The notes below the pieces were generated by a model, which saw only the letters and a program-made list of their open reading frames with translations, searched no databases and was not told the origin of the DNA. Below are positions 17,248 to 26,059 of a DNA stretch of 64,000 nucleotides, piece after piece (the first letter of the stretch is position 1; each line of letters begins with the position of its first letter). A program made the position numbers and the translations under genes. The stretch is from Luteimonas arsenica (GTDB lineage: Bacteria; Pseudomonadota; Gammaproteobacteria; Xanthomonadales; Xanthomonadaceae), in contig NZ_SJRW01000001.1 in assembly GCF_004352825.1 (NCBI RefSeq), positions 310,001 through 374,000 of the forward strand. Reading direction: 5' to 3'.

Positions 17248-18423
17248 TCATGCGTCGTGCGATTCGAACGTACCACGCTGCACCAGCGCGCCCGCGAGCA
17301 CGTGCGGGCGGCCGCGGGCGATGACGTCGGTGACCGCGCCGGCGTCGTCGATCGCCACCAGGTCGGCGTCGGCGCCGACCGCGATCCGGCCCTTCGCGGG
17401 CAGGCGCAGCAGGGCGGCGACGTTGCTGGTGAAGGCCGGTAGCGCGTTTTCGAGCGCCACGCCGCGGGCCAGCAGCTCGCGCAGCGTCTCGACCAGCGAA
17501 CCGGAGTGGCCGACGCCCATGCTGCACAGGTGGCCTTCGGCGTCGAAGCAGGCCAGGCAGCCGCCGGCGTCCGAGCTGATCGTGACCCGTTCGCGCGGCG
17601 CGCCGCTGTCGAGGTAACGGACGTAGGCGTCGGCGGCGCTCCACGCGTCCTCGCCGTCCTCCACCGGGAAGGCGGTGATGTCGACGGTGCAGCCGCGGCG
17701 CGCGAGTTCGACGGCTTCCTCGAACAGCGCCTTGCGGCGGTTGACGTGGGTCGGGTTGAACACGCGCGCCGGCAGCTCGCTCTGGTCGAGCGCGCGGCGC
17801 ACCAGGTCCAGGCCGCGCGGCCCGTCGCCCAGGTGCAGGTGGACGATGCCGGCCTTGCCGGTCATCAGGCCGGCCACGTGCACCTGCGATGCGATGCGAA
17901 GCAGTTCGTCCAGGGTCGGCTGGCTGGAGCGGTGGTCGCTGATCGCCAGCTCGCCGACGCCGATCAGGCAGTCGATGAAGGCGAGGTCGGCGGCCACGCT
18001 GCCGGTCAGCGTCGTCGGGGGCAGGTGGTAGCCGCCGGCCAGGCCGTAGGCGGACAGGCCCTCCTCGCGCAGCGCGTTGACCTGGGCCACCAGCTCGCGG
18101 GTGCCGCGGGCGACGTCGTCGGTGCCGAGCAGGCCGACCACCGTGGTCACGCCGCTGCGGGTGTAGCGCGAAAGCATCGGCGCCGGCACCCGGGTGGCGA
18201 AGCCGGCTTCGCCGCCGCCGCCGGTGACATGCACGTGGCAGTCGATCAGGCCGGGCAGCAGGCGGCGCCCGCCAAGGTCGATGGCGCTGGCGCCGAAGGC
18301 GTCCGGCAGTTCCGACCCGCAAGGCCCGATCCAGAGCAGCCTGCCGCCGCCGAGCAGGAGGTCCTGGCGGCCGAGGGGTTCGGGGGCGTAGACGTCGGCG
18401 TTGCGGATGAGTGTGATGGTCAT
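17248..18423 (-). CDS. iadA: Beta-aspartyl (isoaspartyl) dipeptidase, M38 amidohydrolase
   Basis: Splits beta-Asp dipeptides; beside cphB its likely substrate is beta-Asp-Arg, giving free Asp and Arg. The 391-residue amidohydrolase has the metal-binding HVH (His63, His65) in PGLIDCHVHVTGGGGE, later histidines in KAGIVHLHLGDG and FNPTHVNRR, and the catalytic aspartate in ISSDAGG. The glycine loop with Glu72 after the HVH is the IadA signature. It is first in the cyanophycin transcript and divergent from the Pat-like gene with 92 bases between. ATG at 18423 is used; a GTG directly before it (18426) is possible, and no clear Shine-Dalgarno is visible. Confidence 0.92.
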   Translation of the reverse strand: MTITLIRNADVYAPEPLGRQDLLLGGGRLLWIGPCGSELPDAFGASAIDLGGRRLLPGLIDCHVHVTGGGGEAGFATRVPAPMLSRYTRSGVTTVVGLLGTDDVARGTRELVAQVNALREEGLSAYGLAGGYHLPPTTLTGSVAADLAFIDCLIGVGELAISDHRSSQPTLDELLRIASQVHVAGLMTGKAGIVHLHLGDGPRGLDLVRRALDQSELPARVFNPTHVNRRKALFEEAVELARRGCTVDITAFPVEDGEDAWSAADAYVRYLDSGAPRERVTISSDAGGCLACFDAEGHLCSMGVGHSGSLVETLRELLARGVALENALPAFTSNVAALLRLPAKGRIAVGADADLVAIDDAGAVTDVIARGRPHVLAGALVQRGTFESHDA

Positions 18424-18515
18424 CACGGCAGGTTGTACAGCGGGCTGCGCGGCGTCAAGCGGCCCGCGGGGCGCCGGTGCTATCGTCGACGGCCCCCACG
18501 CAGGCCATCGATCGA

Positions 18516-21221
18516 ATGGGCACTTATGCGCTCGGATCCGTGTTCTCCCCGGCCTCGGTGGCCCTGGTCGGGGGTAGTCCGCGCGAGCGATCGCTGGGCC
18601 GGCTGGTGCTGCGGCAGCTCATCGACGGCGGCTTCCGCGGCCGCATCGGCGTGGTCAACCGGAACTATCCGGAGATCGAGGGCGTGGCCACGGCGCCGTC
18701 GCTGGATGCGCTGGGCTTCGCCCCGGAGCTGGTGCTGGTCGCCACCCCGCCGGCGACCGTGCCGCGGGTCGCCGTGCGTGCCGCGGATGCGGGCGCGCGC
18801 GCGCTGATCGTGCTCACCCGCGACATGGGCGTGGGCCCCGGTTCGCACAACACCGCGCTGCGCGCCATCGCCCGCGAGCGCGGGCTGCGCGTGGTCGGGC
18901 CGAACTGCCTGGGCGTGATCGCGCCGCATTCGCGCCTGTTCGCCAGCTTCGCCGCGCACCGGCCACCGCCGGGTGACCTGGCCCTGGTGTCGCAGTCGGG
19001 CGCGGTGGCCGCGGCGATGATCGAATGGGCCAGCCAGCGCAGCCTCGGCTTCTCCAGCGTGGTGTCGCTGGGCGATGCCGTCGACGTGGACTTCGCCGAC
19101 CTGCTGGACTGGTTCGCCGTCGACCGCCACACCCGCGCGATCCTGCTCTACCTCGAACGCGTCCGCGATGCGCGCAAGTTCCTGTCCGCCGCCCGCGCCG
19201 CTGCGCGCGGCAAGCCGGTGGTGGTGGTGCGCCCTGGGCGGCATGCGCGGCGACGGGGCCCACTGGCCAGCCATGCCGCCGCGCTGGCCACGCCCGACGC
19301 CGTCTACGACGCCGCCTTCCGCCGCGCCGGCCTGCTGCGCGTGCACGCGCTGGACGAACTGTTCGCCGCGGCGGAGACGCTGTCGCACCTGGGCAGCGTG
19401 CCCGGCGACCGGCTGGCGGTGCTGACCAACGGCGCCGGCACCGGCCTGCTCACGCTCGACCGCCTGCAGGATCTGGGCGGTACGCCGGCAGGGCTTTCGC
19501 AGACGACCGTCGATCGCCTGGACGCGGCGCTGACGCGCGGATGGTCGCGCCGCAATCCGGTCGACCTGCTCGGCGACGCCGAGGGCCAGCGCTATGCCGC
19601 CGGGCTCGAGGCCCTGCTCGACGATCCCGGCAACGACGCGATCCTCGCGGTCAACGTGCCGACCGTGCTGTCCAGCCCGAAGGAGACCGCCGAGGCCGTG
19701 GCGGGCGTGCTCGCGGCCCGGCCGCGCGGCGCGCCGAAGAAGCCGGTGCTGGCCCTGTGGCTGGGCGACGACCAGGGCGCCGCCGGCCTGCTGGGCGCGG
19801 CCGGGGTACCGACCTACGCCAGCGAGGCCGAGGCCGTGCGCGGCTTCATGTATCTGGTTCGCCACCGCGAGGCGCAGGCGGCGCTGATGGAGACGCCGCC
19901 GAGCCTGCCGGGGGACTTCGCCGTGGACCGCGCCGCCGCGCAGGCGCTGGTGGATGCCGCCTTGGCGGAGGGCCGCGAATGGCTCGACCCCGAAGCCACC
20001 GCGTGCCTGCTCGCCGCCTACGGCATCGCCATCGCCACCCCGGCGCTGGCCGCCGATGCCGGGGCCGCGGTGAGCGCCGCGCAGCCGCTGCTCGATGCCG
20101 GGCGCACGGTGGCGGTCAAGGTGTTGTCGCCGGACATCGCGCACAAGAGCGACGTCGACGGCGTGCGCCTGCACCTGGCCAGCGCCGCGGCGGTGCGCGA
20201 GGCGGCAGAAGAAATCATCGCGCGCGCGCGCCGGCTGCGGCCCGACGCGCGCATCGACGGCGTCAGCGTGCATCCGATGGTGCTGCGCGCGAAGGCGCGC
20301 GAAGTGATCGCCGGCATCGCCGACGACCCGGTGTTCGGCCCGGTGGTGGTGTTCGGCCGCGGCGGCACCGCGGTCGAGGTGATCGACGACAAGGCGCTGG
20401 GGCTGCCGCCGCTGGACCTGCGCCTGGCGCACGAGCTGATCGGGCGCACGCGGGTCTCGCGCATCCTGCACGCCTACCGCGACGTGCCCGCGGCCGACGA
20501 GCGCGCGCTGGCCCTGGTGCTGGTGAAGCTGGCGCAGCTGGCTGCCGACATCCCCGACATCCGCGAGGTGGACATCAACCCGCTGCTGGCCGACGCCGGC
20601 GGCGCGGTCGCGCTGGACGCGCGGATCGCGGTGGCGCCGTCGAAGCGCCTGCACCGCGGCCGCGGCCACCCGCGCTTCGCGGTGTTCCCGTATCCCACCG
20701 AGCTGGAGCGGACGCTGGCGCTGTCCAATGGCCGCGAGGCCTTCGTGCGCCCGGTGCGCCCGGAGGACGATGCGATGTTCCGCCGCTTCTTCGAGCACGT
20801 CAGCGCCGAGGACCTGCGCCTGCGCTTCTTCCGCGCGGTACGCGACTTCAGCCACGACTTCATCGCCCGCCTGGTGCAGCTGGACTACGCGCGCTCGATG
20901 GCGCTGGTGGCGATCGACACGCAGACCGGCGACATGCTGGGCGCGGTGCGCCTGCTGGCCGATTCCGACTTCGAGCGCGGCGAATACGGAATCATGGTGC
21001 GCTCCGACCTCAAGGGCGCCGGACTGGGCTGGCGGCTGATGCAGGAGATGATCGAGGTCGCGCGCTGGATGGGCCTGTCCATCATCGAAGGCCAGGTGCT
21101 GCGCGAGAACAGCACCATGCTCGCCATGTGCCGGCGACTCGGTTTCAAGGTGGTGCCGGACCCCGACGACGCCACGCTGATGCTGGTGACCCTGCCGGTG
21201 GAGGCAGGTGCCGGGGGATAA
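18516..21221 (+). CDS. Pat/YfiQ-like protein: ADP-forming acyl-CoA synthetase domains fused to GNAT acetyltransferase
   Basis: 901 residues. Order: CoA-binding domain (about 5-130), succinyl-CoA-ligase-like flavodoxin domain (about 140-450), ATP-grasp domain (about 465-700), and a C-terminal GNAT domain (about 735-895; acetyl-CoA loop near VRSDLKGAGLGWRLM). This is the layout of the lysine acetyltransferase Pat, which acetylates and silences AMP-forming acetyl-CoA synthetase, and of ADP-forming acetate-CoA ligases with a GNAT tail. In Pat proteins the catalytic His of the ligase half is often lost. I cannot settle by eye whether the ligase half is active. A GTG at 18477 would add 13 residues; the ATG at 18516 is preferred. 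Gene 7 bases upstream of dinB. Confidence 0.9.
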   Translation: MGTYALGSVFSPASVALVGGSPRERSLGRLVLRQLIDGGFRGRIGVVNRNYPEIEGVATAPSLDALGFAPELVLVATPPATVPRVAVRAADAGARALIVLTRDMGVGPGSHNTALRAIARERGLRVVGPNCLGVIAPHSRLFASFAAHRPPPGDLALVSQSGAVAAAMIEWASQRSLGFSSVVSLGDAVDVDFADLLDWFAVDRHTRAILLYLERVRDARKFLSAARAAARGKPVVVVRPGRHARRRGPLASHAAALATPDAVYDAAFRRAGLLRVHALDELFAAAETLSHLGSVPGDRLAVLTNGAGTGLLTLDRLQDLGGTPAGLSQTTVDRLDAALTRGWSRRNPVDLLGDAEGQRYAAGLEALLDDPGNDAILAVNVPTVLSSPKETAEAVAGVLAARPRGAPKKPVLALWLGDDQGAAGLLGAAGVPTYASEAEAVRGFMYLVRHREAQAALMETPPSLPGDFAVDRAAAQALVDAALAEGREWLDPEATACLLAAYGIAIATPALAADAGAAVSAAQPLLDAGRTVAVKVLSPDIAHKSDVDGVRLHLASAAAVREAAEEIIARARRLRPDARIDGVSVHPMVLRAKAREVIAGIADDPVFGPVVVFGRGGTAVEVIDDKALGLPPLDLRLAHELIGRTRVSRILHAYRDVPAADERALALVLVKLAQLAADIPDIREVDINPLLADAGGAVALDARIAVAPSKRLHRGRGHPRFAVFPYPTELERTLALSNGREAFVRPVRPEDDAMFRRFFEHVSAEDLRLRFFRAVRDFSHDFIARLVQLDYARSMALVAIDTQTGDMLGAVRLLADSDFERGEYGIMVRSDLKGAGLGWRLMQEMIEVARWMGLSIIEGQVLRENSTMLAMCRRLGFKVVPDPDDATLMLVTLPVEAGAGG

Positions 21222-21228
21222 TCCGCGG

Positions 21229-22296
21229 ATGCGCAAGATCCTGCACATCGACATGGACGCCTTCTACGCGTCGGTGGAGCAGCGCGACGATCCCGGCCTG
21301 CGCGGCCGCCCGGTGGTCGTGGCCTGGCGCGGCGCGCGCTCGGTGGTGTGCGCGGCCTCGTACGAGGCGCGGGTGTTCGGCGTGCGCTCGGCGATGCCGG
21401 CCGCGCGCGCCGAGCGGCTGTGTCCGGAGGCGGTGTTCGTGCCGCCGGATTTCGCGCGCTACAAGGCGGTGTCGAAGCAGGTGCGGGAGATCTTCCTGCG
21501 CCACACCGACCTGGTGCAGCCGCTGTCGCTGGACGAGGCCTACCTCGACGTGACCGCGCCGAAGGTCGCCTCGCCCAGCGCCACCGAGTCCGCGCGCATG
21601 ATCCGCGCCGAGATCCGCGAGGCGACCTCGCTTACCGCGTCGGCGGGCGTCGCGCCGAACAAGTTCCTCGCCAAGATCGCCTCCGACTGGAACAAGCCCG
21701 ACGGGCTGTTCGTGGTGAAGCCGTCGCAGGTCGAGGCCTTCCTGACGCCGCTGCCGGTGTCGAAGATCCCCGGCGTGGGCAAGGTGATGGAGAAGAAGCT
21801 GGCCGACATCGGCGTGGCCACCGTCGGCGACCTGCGCGGCTTCGCGCTGGAGGAGCTGCAGGCGCGCTTCGGCCGCTTCGGCGCCGGCCTGTACCGGCGC
21901 GCCCGCGGCATCGACGAGCGCCCGGTCGAACCCGACCAGCCGGTGCAGTCGATTTCAACCGAGGACACCTTCGCCAGCGACCTGCGCCTGGACGAGCTGG
22001 GTCCGGCGATCGAGGCGCTGGCCGCCAAGGCCTGGGCCGCGACCCGGAAGACCGAGCGCGTTGGCCGCACGGTGGTGCTGAAGCTCAAGACGTCGGACTT
22101 CCGCATCCTCACCCGCAGCTTCACGCCCGACGCGCCGCCCGCGTCGGAGGCGGAGTTCGTCGCCATCGCGCTGGCGCTGCGCGAGCGCGTGCAGCTGCCG
22201 GCCTCGACCCGCTACCGGCTGGCCGGCGTCGGCCTGGCCGGATTCCGCGACGCCGACGAAGTGCCGGTCCAGGCGCCGCTGTTCGCATCCGCCTGA
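21229..22296 (+). CDS. dinB: DNA polymerase IV
   Basis: Error-prone Y-family polymerase for lesion bypass. At 355 residues it has the palm motif HIDMDAFYASVEQ with catalytic Asp8, the second acidic pair in LSLDEAYLDVT, a helix-hairpin-helix around SKIPGVGKVMEKKL, and the little-finger domain from about residue 240. The C-terminus ends in QAPLFA, a beta-clamp-binding-like tail. ATG at 21229 starts the conserved MRKILHIDMD. It follows the Pat-like gene after 7 bases. Its last 85 bases overlap, on the opposite strand, the end of the LAB_N gene. No LexA box is obvious just upstream. Confidence 0.96.
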   Translation: MRKILHIDMDAFYASVEQRDDPGLRGRPVVVAWRGARSVVCAASYEARVFGVRSAMPAARAERLCPEAVFVPPDFARYKAVSKQVREIFLRHTDLVQPLSLDEAYLDVTAPKVASPSATESARMIRAEIREATSLTASAGVAPNKFLAKIASDWNKPDGLFVVKPSQVEAFLTPLPVSKIPGVGKVMEKKLADIGVATVGDLRGFALEELQARFGRFGAGLYRRARGIDERPVEPDQPVQSISTEDTFASDLRLDELGPAIEALAAKAWAATRKTERVGRTVVLKLKTSDFRILTRSFTPDAPPASEAEFVAIALALRERVQLPASTRYRLAGVGLAGFRDADEVPVQAPLFASA

Positions 22297-22607
22297 GCGG
22301 GCGCGGCGCGCGTCGGGCGCAGCTCCAGCCACAGGCTGTAGGCCGCGGTGAGCGCCGGCAGCAGGTTCTGCAGCACGCCCACGGCGTCCTGCTTGTCCGA
22401 GAACAGGAAGTACGACAGCGTCATCGCGCTGCCGCAGATACTGATGATCCAGAAGCTGCGTGGCACCACCGCGCGTCCGGCGCGGCGCGAGGCGCCGAAC
22501 TGCACCAGCCAGCGCGCGCCGAACAGCAGGGCGCCGGCCAGGCCGACCAGCTTCCACGGTGTCAGCGCGATGCCGGTCCATGCGAGTGCTTCGATGGTCC
22601 CGTTCAT
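22212..22607 (-). CDS. Small LAB_N (lipid A biosynthesis N-terminal domain) membrane protein
   Basis: 131 residues with about three membrane helices (near 5-27, 48-66, 72-92). The stretches ALLFGARWLVQFGASRR and PRSFWIISICGSAMTLSYFL are the LAB_N pattern found at the N-terminus of some LpxB proteins and as free-standing genes beside glycosyltransferases. The start overlaps the GT2 stop as ATGA. The Pro/Ala/Arg-rich last 30 residues run into dinB on the other strand (85-base convergent overlap) and may be non-functional. Probably a membrane partner in undecaprenyl-phosphate-sugar or lipid A modification; no activity is established. Confidence 0.8.
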   Translation of the reverse strand: MNGTIEALAWTGIALTPWKLVGLAGALLFGARWLVQFGASRRAGRAVVPRSFWIISICGSAMTLSYFLFSDKQDAVGVLQNLLPALTAAYSLWLELRPTRAAPAQADANSGAWTGTSSASRNPARPTPASR

Positions 22608-23383
22608 GACAGCAGCTCCGTGCTGCGGCTGATGCGTTCGTCGGCGACTGCGCAGGGGTTCCGCCGCAGCAGCCACAGCACGCCGCGCAGGTCGCTGATG
22701 CCGACCAGTGCGCGGCCGAGGTTGTCGTACTTGCTCTGGCCGTGGCGGCGCGGGCGGTGGTTCACCGGCACGCTGAGCGTGCGCCAGCCCGCGCGCTGCA
22801 TCAGCGCCGGCAGGAAGCGGTGCATGTGGTCGAAGGCGGGCAGGTCGAGGAAGGTGTCGCGCGCGAACAGTTTGATCCCGCAGCCGGTGTCCGGGGTGGC
22901 GTCGTGCAGCAGCCGGGTGCGGATCGCGTTGGCGATGCGCGAGGCCCAGCGCTTGCTGGCGGAATCCTCGCGCCGCACGCGCCAGCCGGCGAACAGGCGC
23001 ACGCCGTCGTCGGCGTCCGCGCGTGCCTGCAAGAGCCGCGGCAGGTCGGCGGGATCGTTCTGGCCGTCGCCGTCGAGGGTCGCGACCCAGTCCGCCCGCG
23101 CGGCCTTGACCCCGGTGCGCAGCGCGGCGCTCTGGCCGCTGCGCGCGCGGTGGCGGAGCACGCGCAGCTGCGGCCGGTTCGCGGCGCAGGCGGCCAGCGC
23201 CGCGGCGGTGCCGTCGTCGGAGGCGTCGTCGACGCAGACGATCTCGTAGCGGGTGACGTGGCGCAGGGCGGCGTCGATCTCGTCGAGCAGGGCGGGCAGG
23301 TTGTCGGCTTCGTTGTAGGCGGGCACGACGACGCTGAGCGCCGGCACCAGCGGATGCCGCGGGGGGGACGGATTCATCGTCAT
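22604..23383 (-). CDS. Family 2 glycosyltransferase (ArnC/dolichol-phosphate-mannose-synthase type)
   Basis: 259 residues. The GT-A fold is seen in SVVVPAYNEADNLPALL (about 18-34), the metal-binding region VCVDDASDDGT, WVATLDGDGQNDP, and the acceptor-end GCGIKLFARD and HGQSKYD. Enzymes of this type move a sugar from a nucleotide to undecaprenyl phosphate. The protein lacks the two C-terminal membrane helices found in ArnC; the LAB_N protein, whose start overlaps its stop, may supply membrane attachment. Start ATG at 23383; a second ATG lies two codons in. Downstream of an ArnT-like transferase by 142 bases, so the lipid-linked sugar made here is probably its donor. Confidence 0.87.
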   Translation of the reverse strand: MTMNPSPPRHPLVPALSVVVPAYNEADNLPALLDEIDAALRHVTRYEIVCVDDASDDGTAAALAACAANRPQLRVLRHRARSGQSAALRTGVKAARADWVATLDGDGQNDPADLPRLLQARADADDGVRLFAGWRVRREDSASKRWASRIANAIRTRLLHDATPDTGCGIKLFARDTFLDLPAFDHMHRFLPALMQRAGWRTLSVPVNHRPRRHGQSKYDNLGRALVGISDLRGVLWLLRRNPCAVADERISRSTELLS

Positions 23384-23525
23384 GGCTGCGTCCGGGCAAG
23401 GGCGTCGCCACGGTGGCGGGGCGCGGTGGACATGGTGGTGGGCATCGCAGGCGTCGGCAGCGTGGGGTGGCGGAATGATCCGGGCGCCGCTGTCGGAGAG
23501 CCGTTGGAGCGATGTTGGCGCTTCG

Positions 23526-25241
23526 TTAATCCCCGTCCGCGGCGAATGGCGGCACGCTGCACCGTGGATCGACCGCGGTCCCGGGCACCAGCCACCAGTC
23601 CTGCCGGCTGGCATGGCCGATCATCCGCGCGCGGCCGCGGTCGACGCAGGGCCCCAGCGCGGGCTCCGGCATCCAGAGCCAGCGCCGCTCCGGCGCCGCC
23701 GCCACCCAGTCCGCGGCCTCGCGCCACTGCAGGTGCAGAGGCTGTTTGAAGCCGAACTCCTGCATCGGGCGTCCGGCCTGCAGCATGTGCTGCTCGCGCC
23801 AGGCGATCGCGCCGAGTTCGCCCTGCGCGCCGATGCGCGTCGAGACGTCGCGCATCAGCGCCCGCCCCGAGCTCGAATCATCCAGCGCCGGCGCCAGCAC
23901 CAGCCCGTAGCCGGCCCACAGCAGGGCCGTGAACAGCAGCAGGCCGGAGCCCACGCGCGGCCCGCGGAAGGCCGCGGCCAGCGCCCAGGCCGCGGCGCCG
24001 AGTGCGCCCAGCGCCCACAGGAAAGCGCGCATGTCGGCCGGCGCGATGCCCCGGGTTCCACCCAGCCGCGTCGCCCAGTCGGCGTCGGACAGGCCGCTGC
24101 CGGCGGCGCCCAGCAGCAGCGCGCCGCACAGCAGCAGCCAGCCCGACAGCAGCCACTGCACGCCGGCGCGCCGAAGCAGCGCCGGCAGCAGCGGCGCCGC
24201 GGCCAGGCAGAGCGCGGGCAGCGCGGGAAAGATGTAGACCTCGCGCTTGCCCGGGCTCAGCGAGAAGAACAGCAGCACCAGGGCCGCCCAGCCCAGCAGC
24301 AGCACGTGGCGCGGATCGCCGCGGCGCAGGCGCCGCCACCAGGCCGGCAGCAGCCAGGGCAGCAGCAGGGCGCCCGGCAGCCACAGGGTCGCGATCACCT
24401 GCGCGTAGTACCAGGGCGGCTGCACGTGGTGCCAGGCGTTGACGTAGCGGGTGCCGGTCTGGCGGAACAGCAGCTCGTGCGCATAGGCCTGCAGTACGGG
24501 ATCGGGATGGCGCAGCAGCGCGATGCCCAGCGGTGCCAGCCAGACCGCCGCGCCCGCGGCGAAGGCGGCCAGCCCGAGCACCGCATCGCCGGCGACGCGC
24601 GCACCGGGCCGACGTGGCCGCCGCCGTCGCAGCCCCGGCCACAGCCAGGGCAGCAGCACCAGCACCGGCAGGAAGCCCACGCCCTTGGTGACGGTGCCGA
24701 GCCCGGCCGCGAACAGGCCCAGCGCCAGCCAGCGCCGCCGGTATCCGTCCAGCAGGTAGCGCAGCAGCGCGCACAGCGACAGCGTGGTCATCAGCACCAG
24801 CACCATGTCGATCTGCGCGCGCTTGGCCTGTAGGCCGAACTGCAGGCAGGCGAACAGCGCCGCCGCCGCCCACGGCCCGTGCCGCGGCGACCACAGCCGC
24901 GCGCCCGTGCGCCGCACCAGCCACAGCGTCGCCAGCGCCGCCAGCAGCGACGGCAGCAGGAACGCCACCCGCCAGTCGCGGACCAGGGTCCAGGCGGCCG
25001 CCTGCATCCACATGAAGACCGGGGGCTTTTCGGCATAGAACTCGCGGCCCCGGCGTGGCAGCAGCCAGTCGCCGCTGTCGACCATGGCGCTGGCGGCCAG
25101 GACGAAGCGCGGCTCGTCCGGCGGCGAGGGATCGCGCAGGCCGATGCCGGCGGCCAGCGCGAACAGCAGCAGTGCCAGCAGGAGCCAGCGGGGCGGGAGC
25201 GGCGTGCGGGCGGGGCGCGGCGGCGGCATCGGCGTCTGCAT
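23526..25241 (-). CDS. ArnT-like family 39 glycosyltransferase
   Basis: A 571-residue polytopic inner-membrane protein with about twelve hydrophobic segments and a periplasmic C-terminal portion from about 470. Diagnostic sites are PPDEPRF (catalytic acidic residue in the first periplasmic loop) and AEKPPVFMW, equivalent to the DE and EKPP motifs of ArnT/PMT enzymes. It should take sugar from undecaprenyl phosphate and attach it to lipid A or another surface acceptor in the periplasm. The ATG at 25241 is chosen; another is at 25229 and neither has a strong Shine-Dalgarno. It diverges from the two-component genes across 122 bases, which hints at control by that pair. Confidence 0.85.
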   Translation of the reverse strand: MQTPMPPPRPARTPLPPRWLLLALLLFALAAGIGLRDPSPPDEPRFVLAASAMVDSGDWLLPRRGREFYAEKPPVFMWMQAAAWTLVRDWRVAFLLPSLLAALATLWLVRRTGARLWSPRHGPWAAAALFACLQFGLQAKRAQIDMVLVLMTTLSLCALLRYLLDGYRRRWLALGLFAAGLGTVTKGVGFLPVLVLLPWLWPGLRRRRPRRPGARVAGDAVLGLAAFAAGAAVWLAPLGIALLRHPDPVLQAYAHELLFRQTGTRYVNAWHHVQPPWYYAQVIATLWLPGALLLPWLLPAWWRRLRRGDPRHVLLLGWAALVLLFFSLSPGKREVYIFPALPALCLAAAPLLPALLRRAGVQWLLSGWLLLCGALLLGAAGSGLSDADWATRLGGTRGIAPADMRAFLWALGALGAAAWALAAAFRGPRVGSGLLLFTALLWAGYGLVLAPALDDSSSGRALMRDVSTRIGAQGELGAIAWREQHMLQAGRPMQEFGFKQPLHLQWREAADWVAAAPERRWLWMPEPALGPCVDRGRARMIGHASRQDWWLVPGTAVDPRCSVPPFAADGD

Positions 25242-25363
25242 CGGGGGACCGGGTGTCCGGGCGATGGTGTCCGGCGGCGCGTGGGAGAATCGTCGGAGCG
25301 CGCCGCCTCCGACATCGTTCCGACGTCGGCGCGCGCAGCCTGTCGGCCCCACCGGAGCCACCC

Positions 25364-26059
25364 ATGCGCCTGCTGGTCGTGGAAGACAACCAGAGCCTGG
25401 TCGCCAATCTCTTCGATTACTTCGAAGCGCGCGGCCACGTGCTCGATGCCGCCCCGGACGGCCCCACCGGCTACCACCTCGCCTCTACCCAGGCCTACGA
25501 CGCCCTGGTGCTGGACTGGATGCTCCCGCGGCTGGACGGCCGCGAGGTGCTGCGGCGGCTGCGCGAGGCCGGCCACGACATGCCGGTGCTGATGCTGACC
25601 GCGCGCGACGAGCTTCCGGACAAGATCGCAGGCTTCCGCGCCGGGGCCGACGACTACCTGACCAAGCCCTTCCAGCTGCCGGAGCTCGAGGTCCGCATCG
25701 AAGCCCTGGTGGCCCGGGCCAGCGGCCGGGGGCGCGGCCGCGTGCTCGAGGTGGCCGACCTGCGCTACGACCTCACCACCCTCGACGTCACCCGCGCCGG
25801 CCGCAGCCTGCACCTGTATCCGGCCTGCCGGAAGCTGCTGGAAGTGCTGATGCGCGCCAGTCCGGCGGCGGTCACGCGCGAACGGCTGGAGCAGGCGCTG
25901 TGGGGCGACGACCCGCCGGACGGCGACATGCTGCGCTCGCACGTCTACGAACTCAGGCGCAGCATCGACGGTCCGTGGCCGGTCAAGCTGCTGCACACGC
26001 TGCCGCGGATCGGCTACCGCCTGGGCGAACCGGCGACCGGGGACGACGATGCCGGCTAG
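25364..26059 (+). CDS. OmpR/PhoB-family response regulator
   Basis: 231 residues. Receiver domain 1-118: acidic pair in VEDNQ, phosphoacceptor Asp51 in LVLDWMLP, LMLTARD and DDYLTKPF. Winged-helix DNA-binding domain from about 125, with RSHVYELRR recognition helix and RIGYRLGE at the end. GGAG lies eight bases before the ATG at 25364. The kinase gene starts inside its last codons. Divergence from the ArnT-like gene suggests this regulator controls surface glycosylation, as PmrA and PhoP do elsewhere; that link is inference. Confidence 0.93.
   Translation: MRLLVVEDNQSLVANLFDYFEARGHVLDAAPDGPTGYHLASTQAYDALVLDWMLPRLDGREVLRRLREAGHDMPVLMLTARDELPDKIAGFRAGADDYLTKPFQLPELEVRIEALVARASGRGRGRVLEVADLRYDLTTLDVTRAGRSLHLYPACRKLLEVLMRASPAAVTRERLEQALWGDDPPDGDMLRSHVYELRRSIDGPWPVKLLHTLPRIGYRLGEPATGDDDAG

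Noticed and set aside
18480..21553. A 924-codon minus frame and an 842-codon plus frame over the Pat-like gene
   Set aside because: Neither has recognisable domains or ribosome-binding sites, and both overlap the well-supported Pat-like protein over most of their length.
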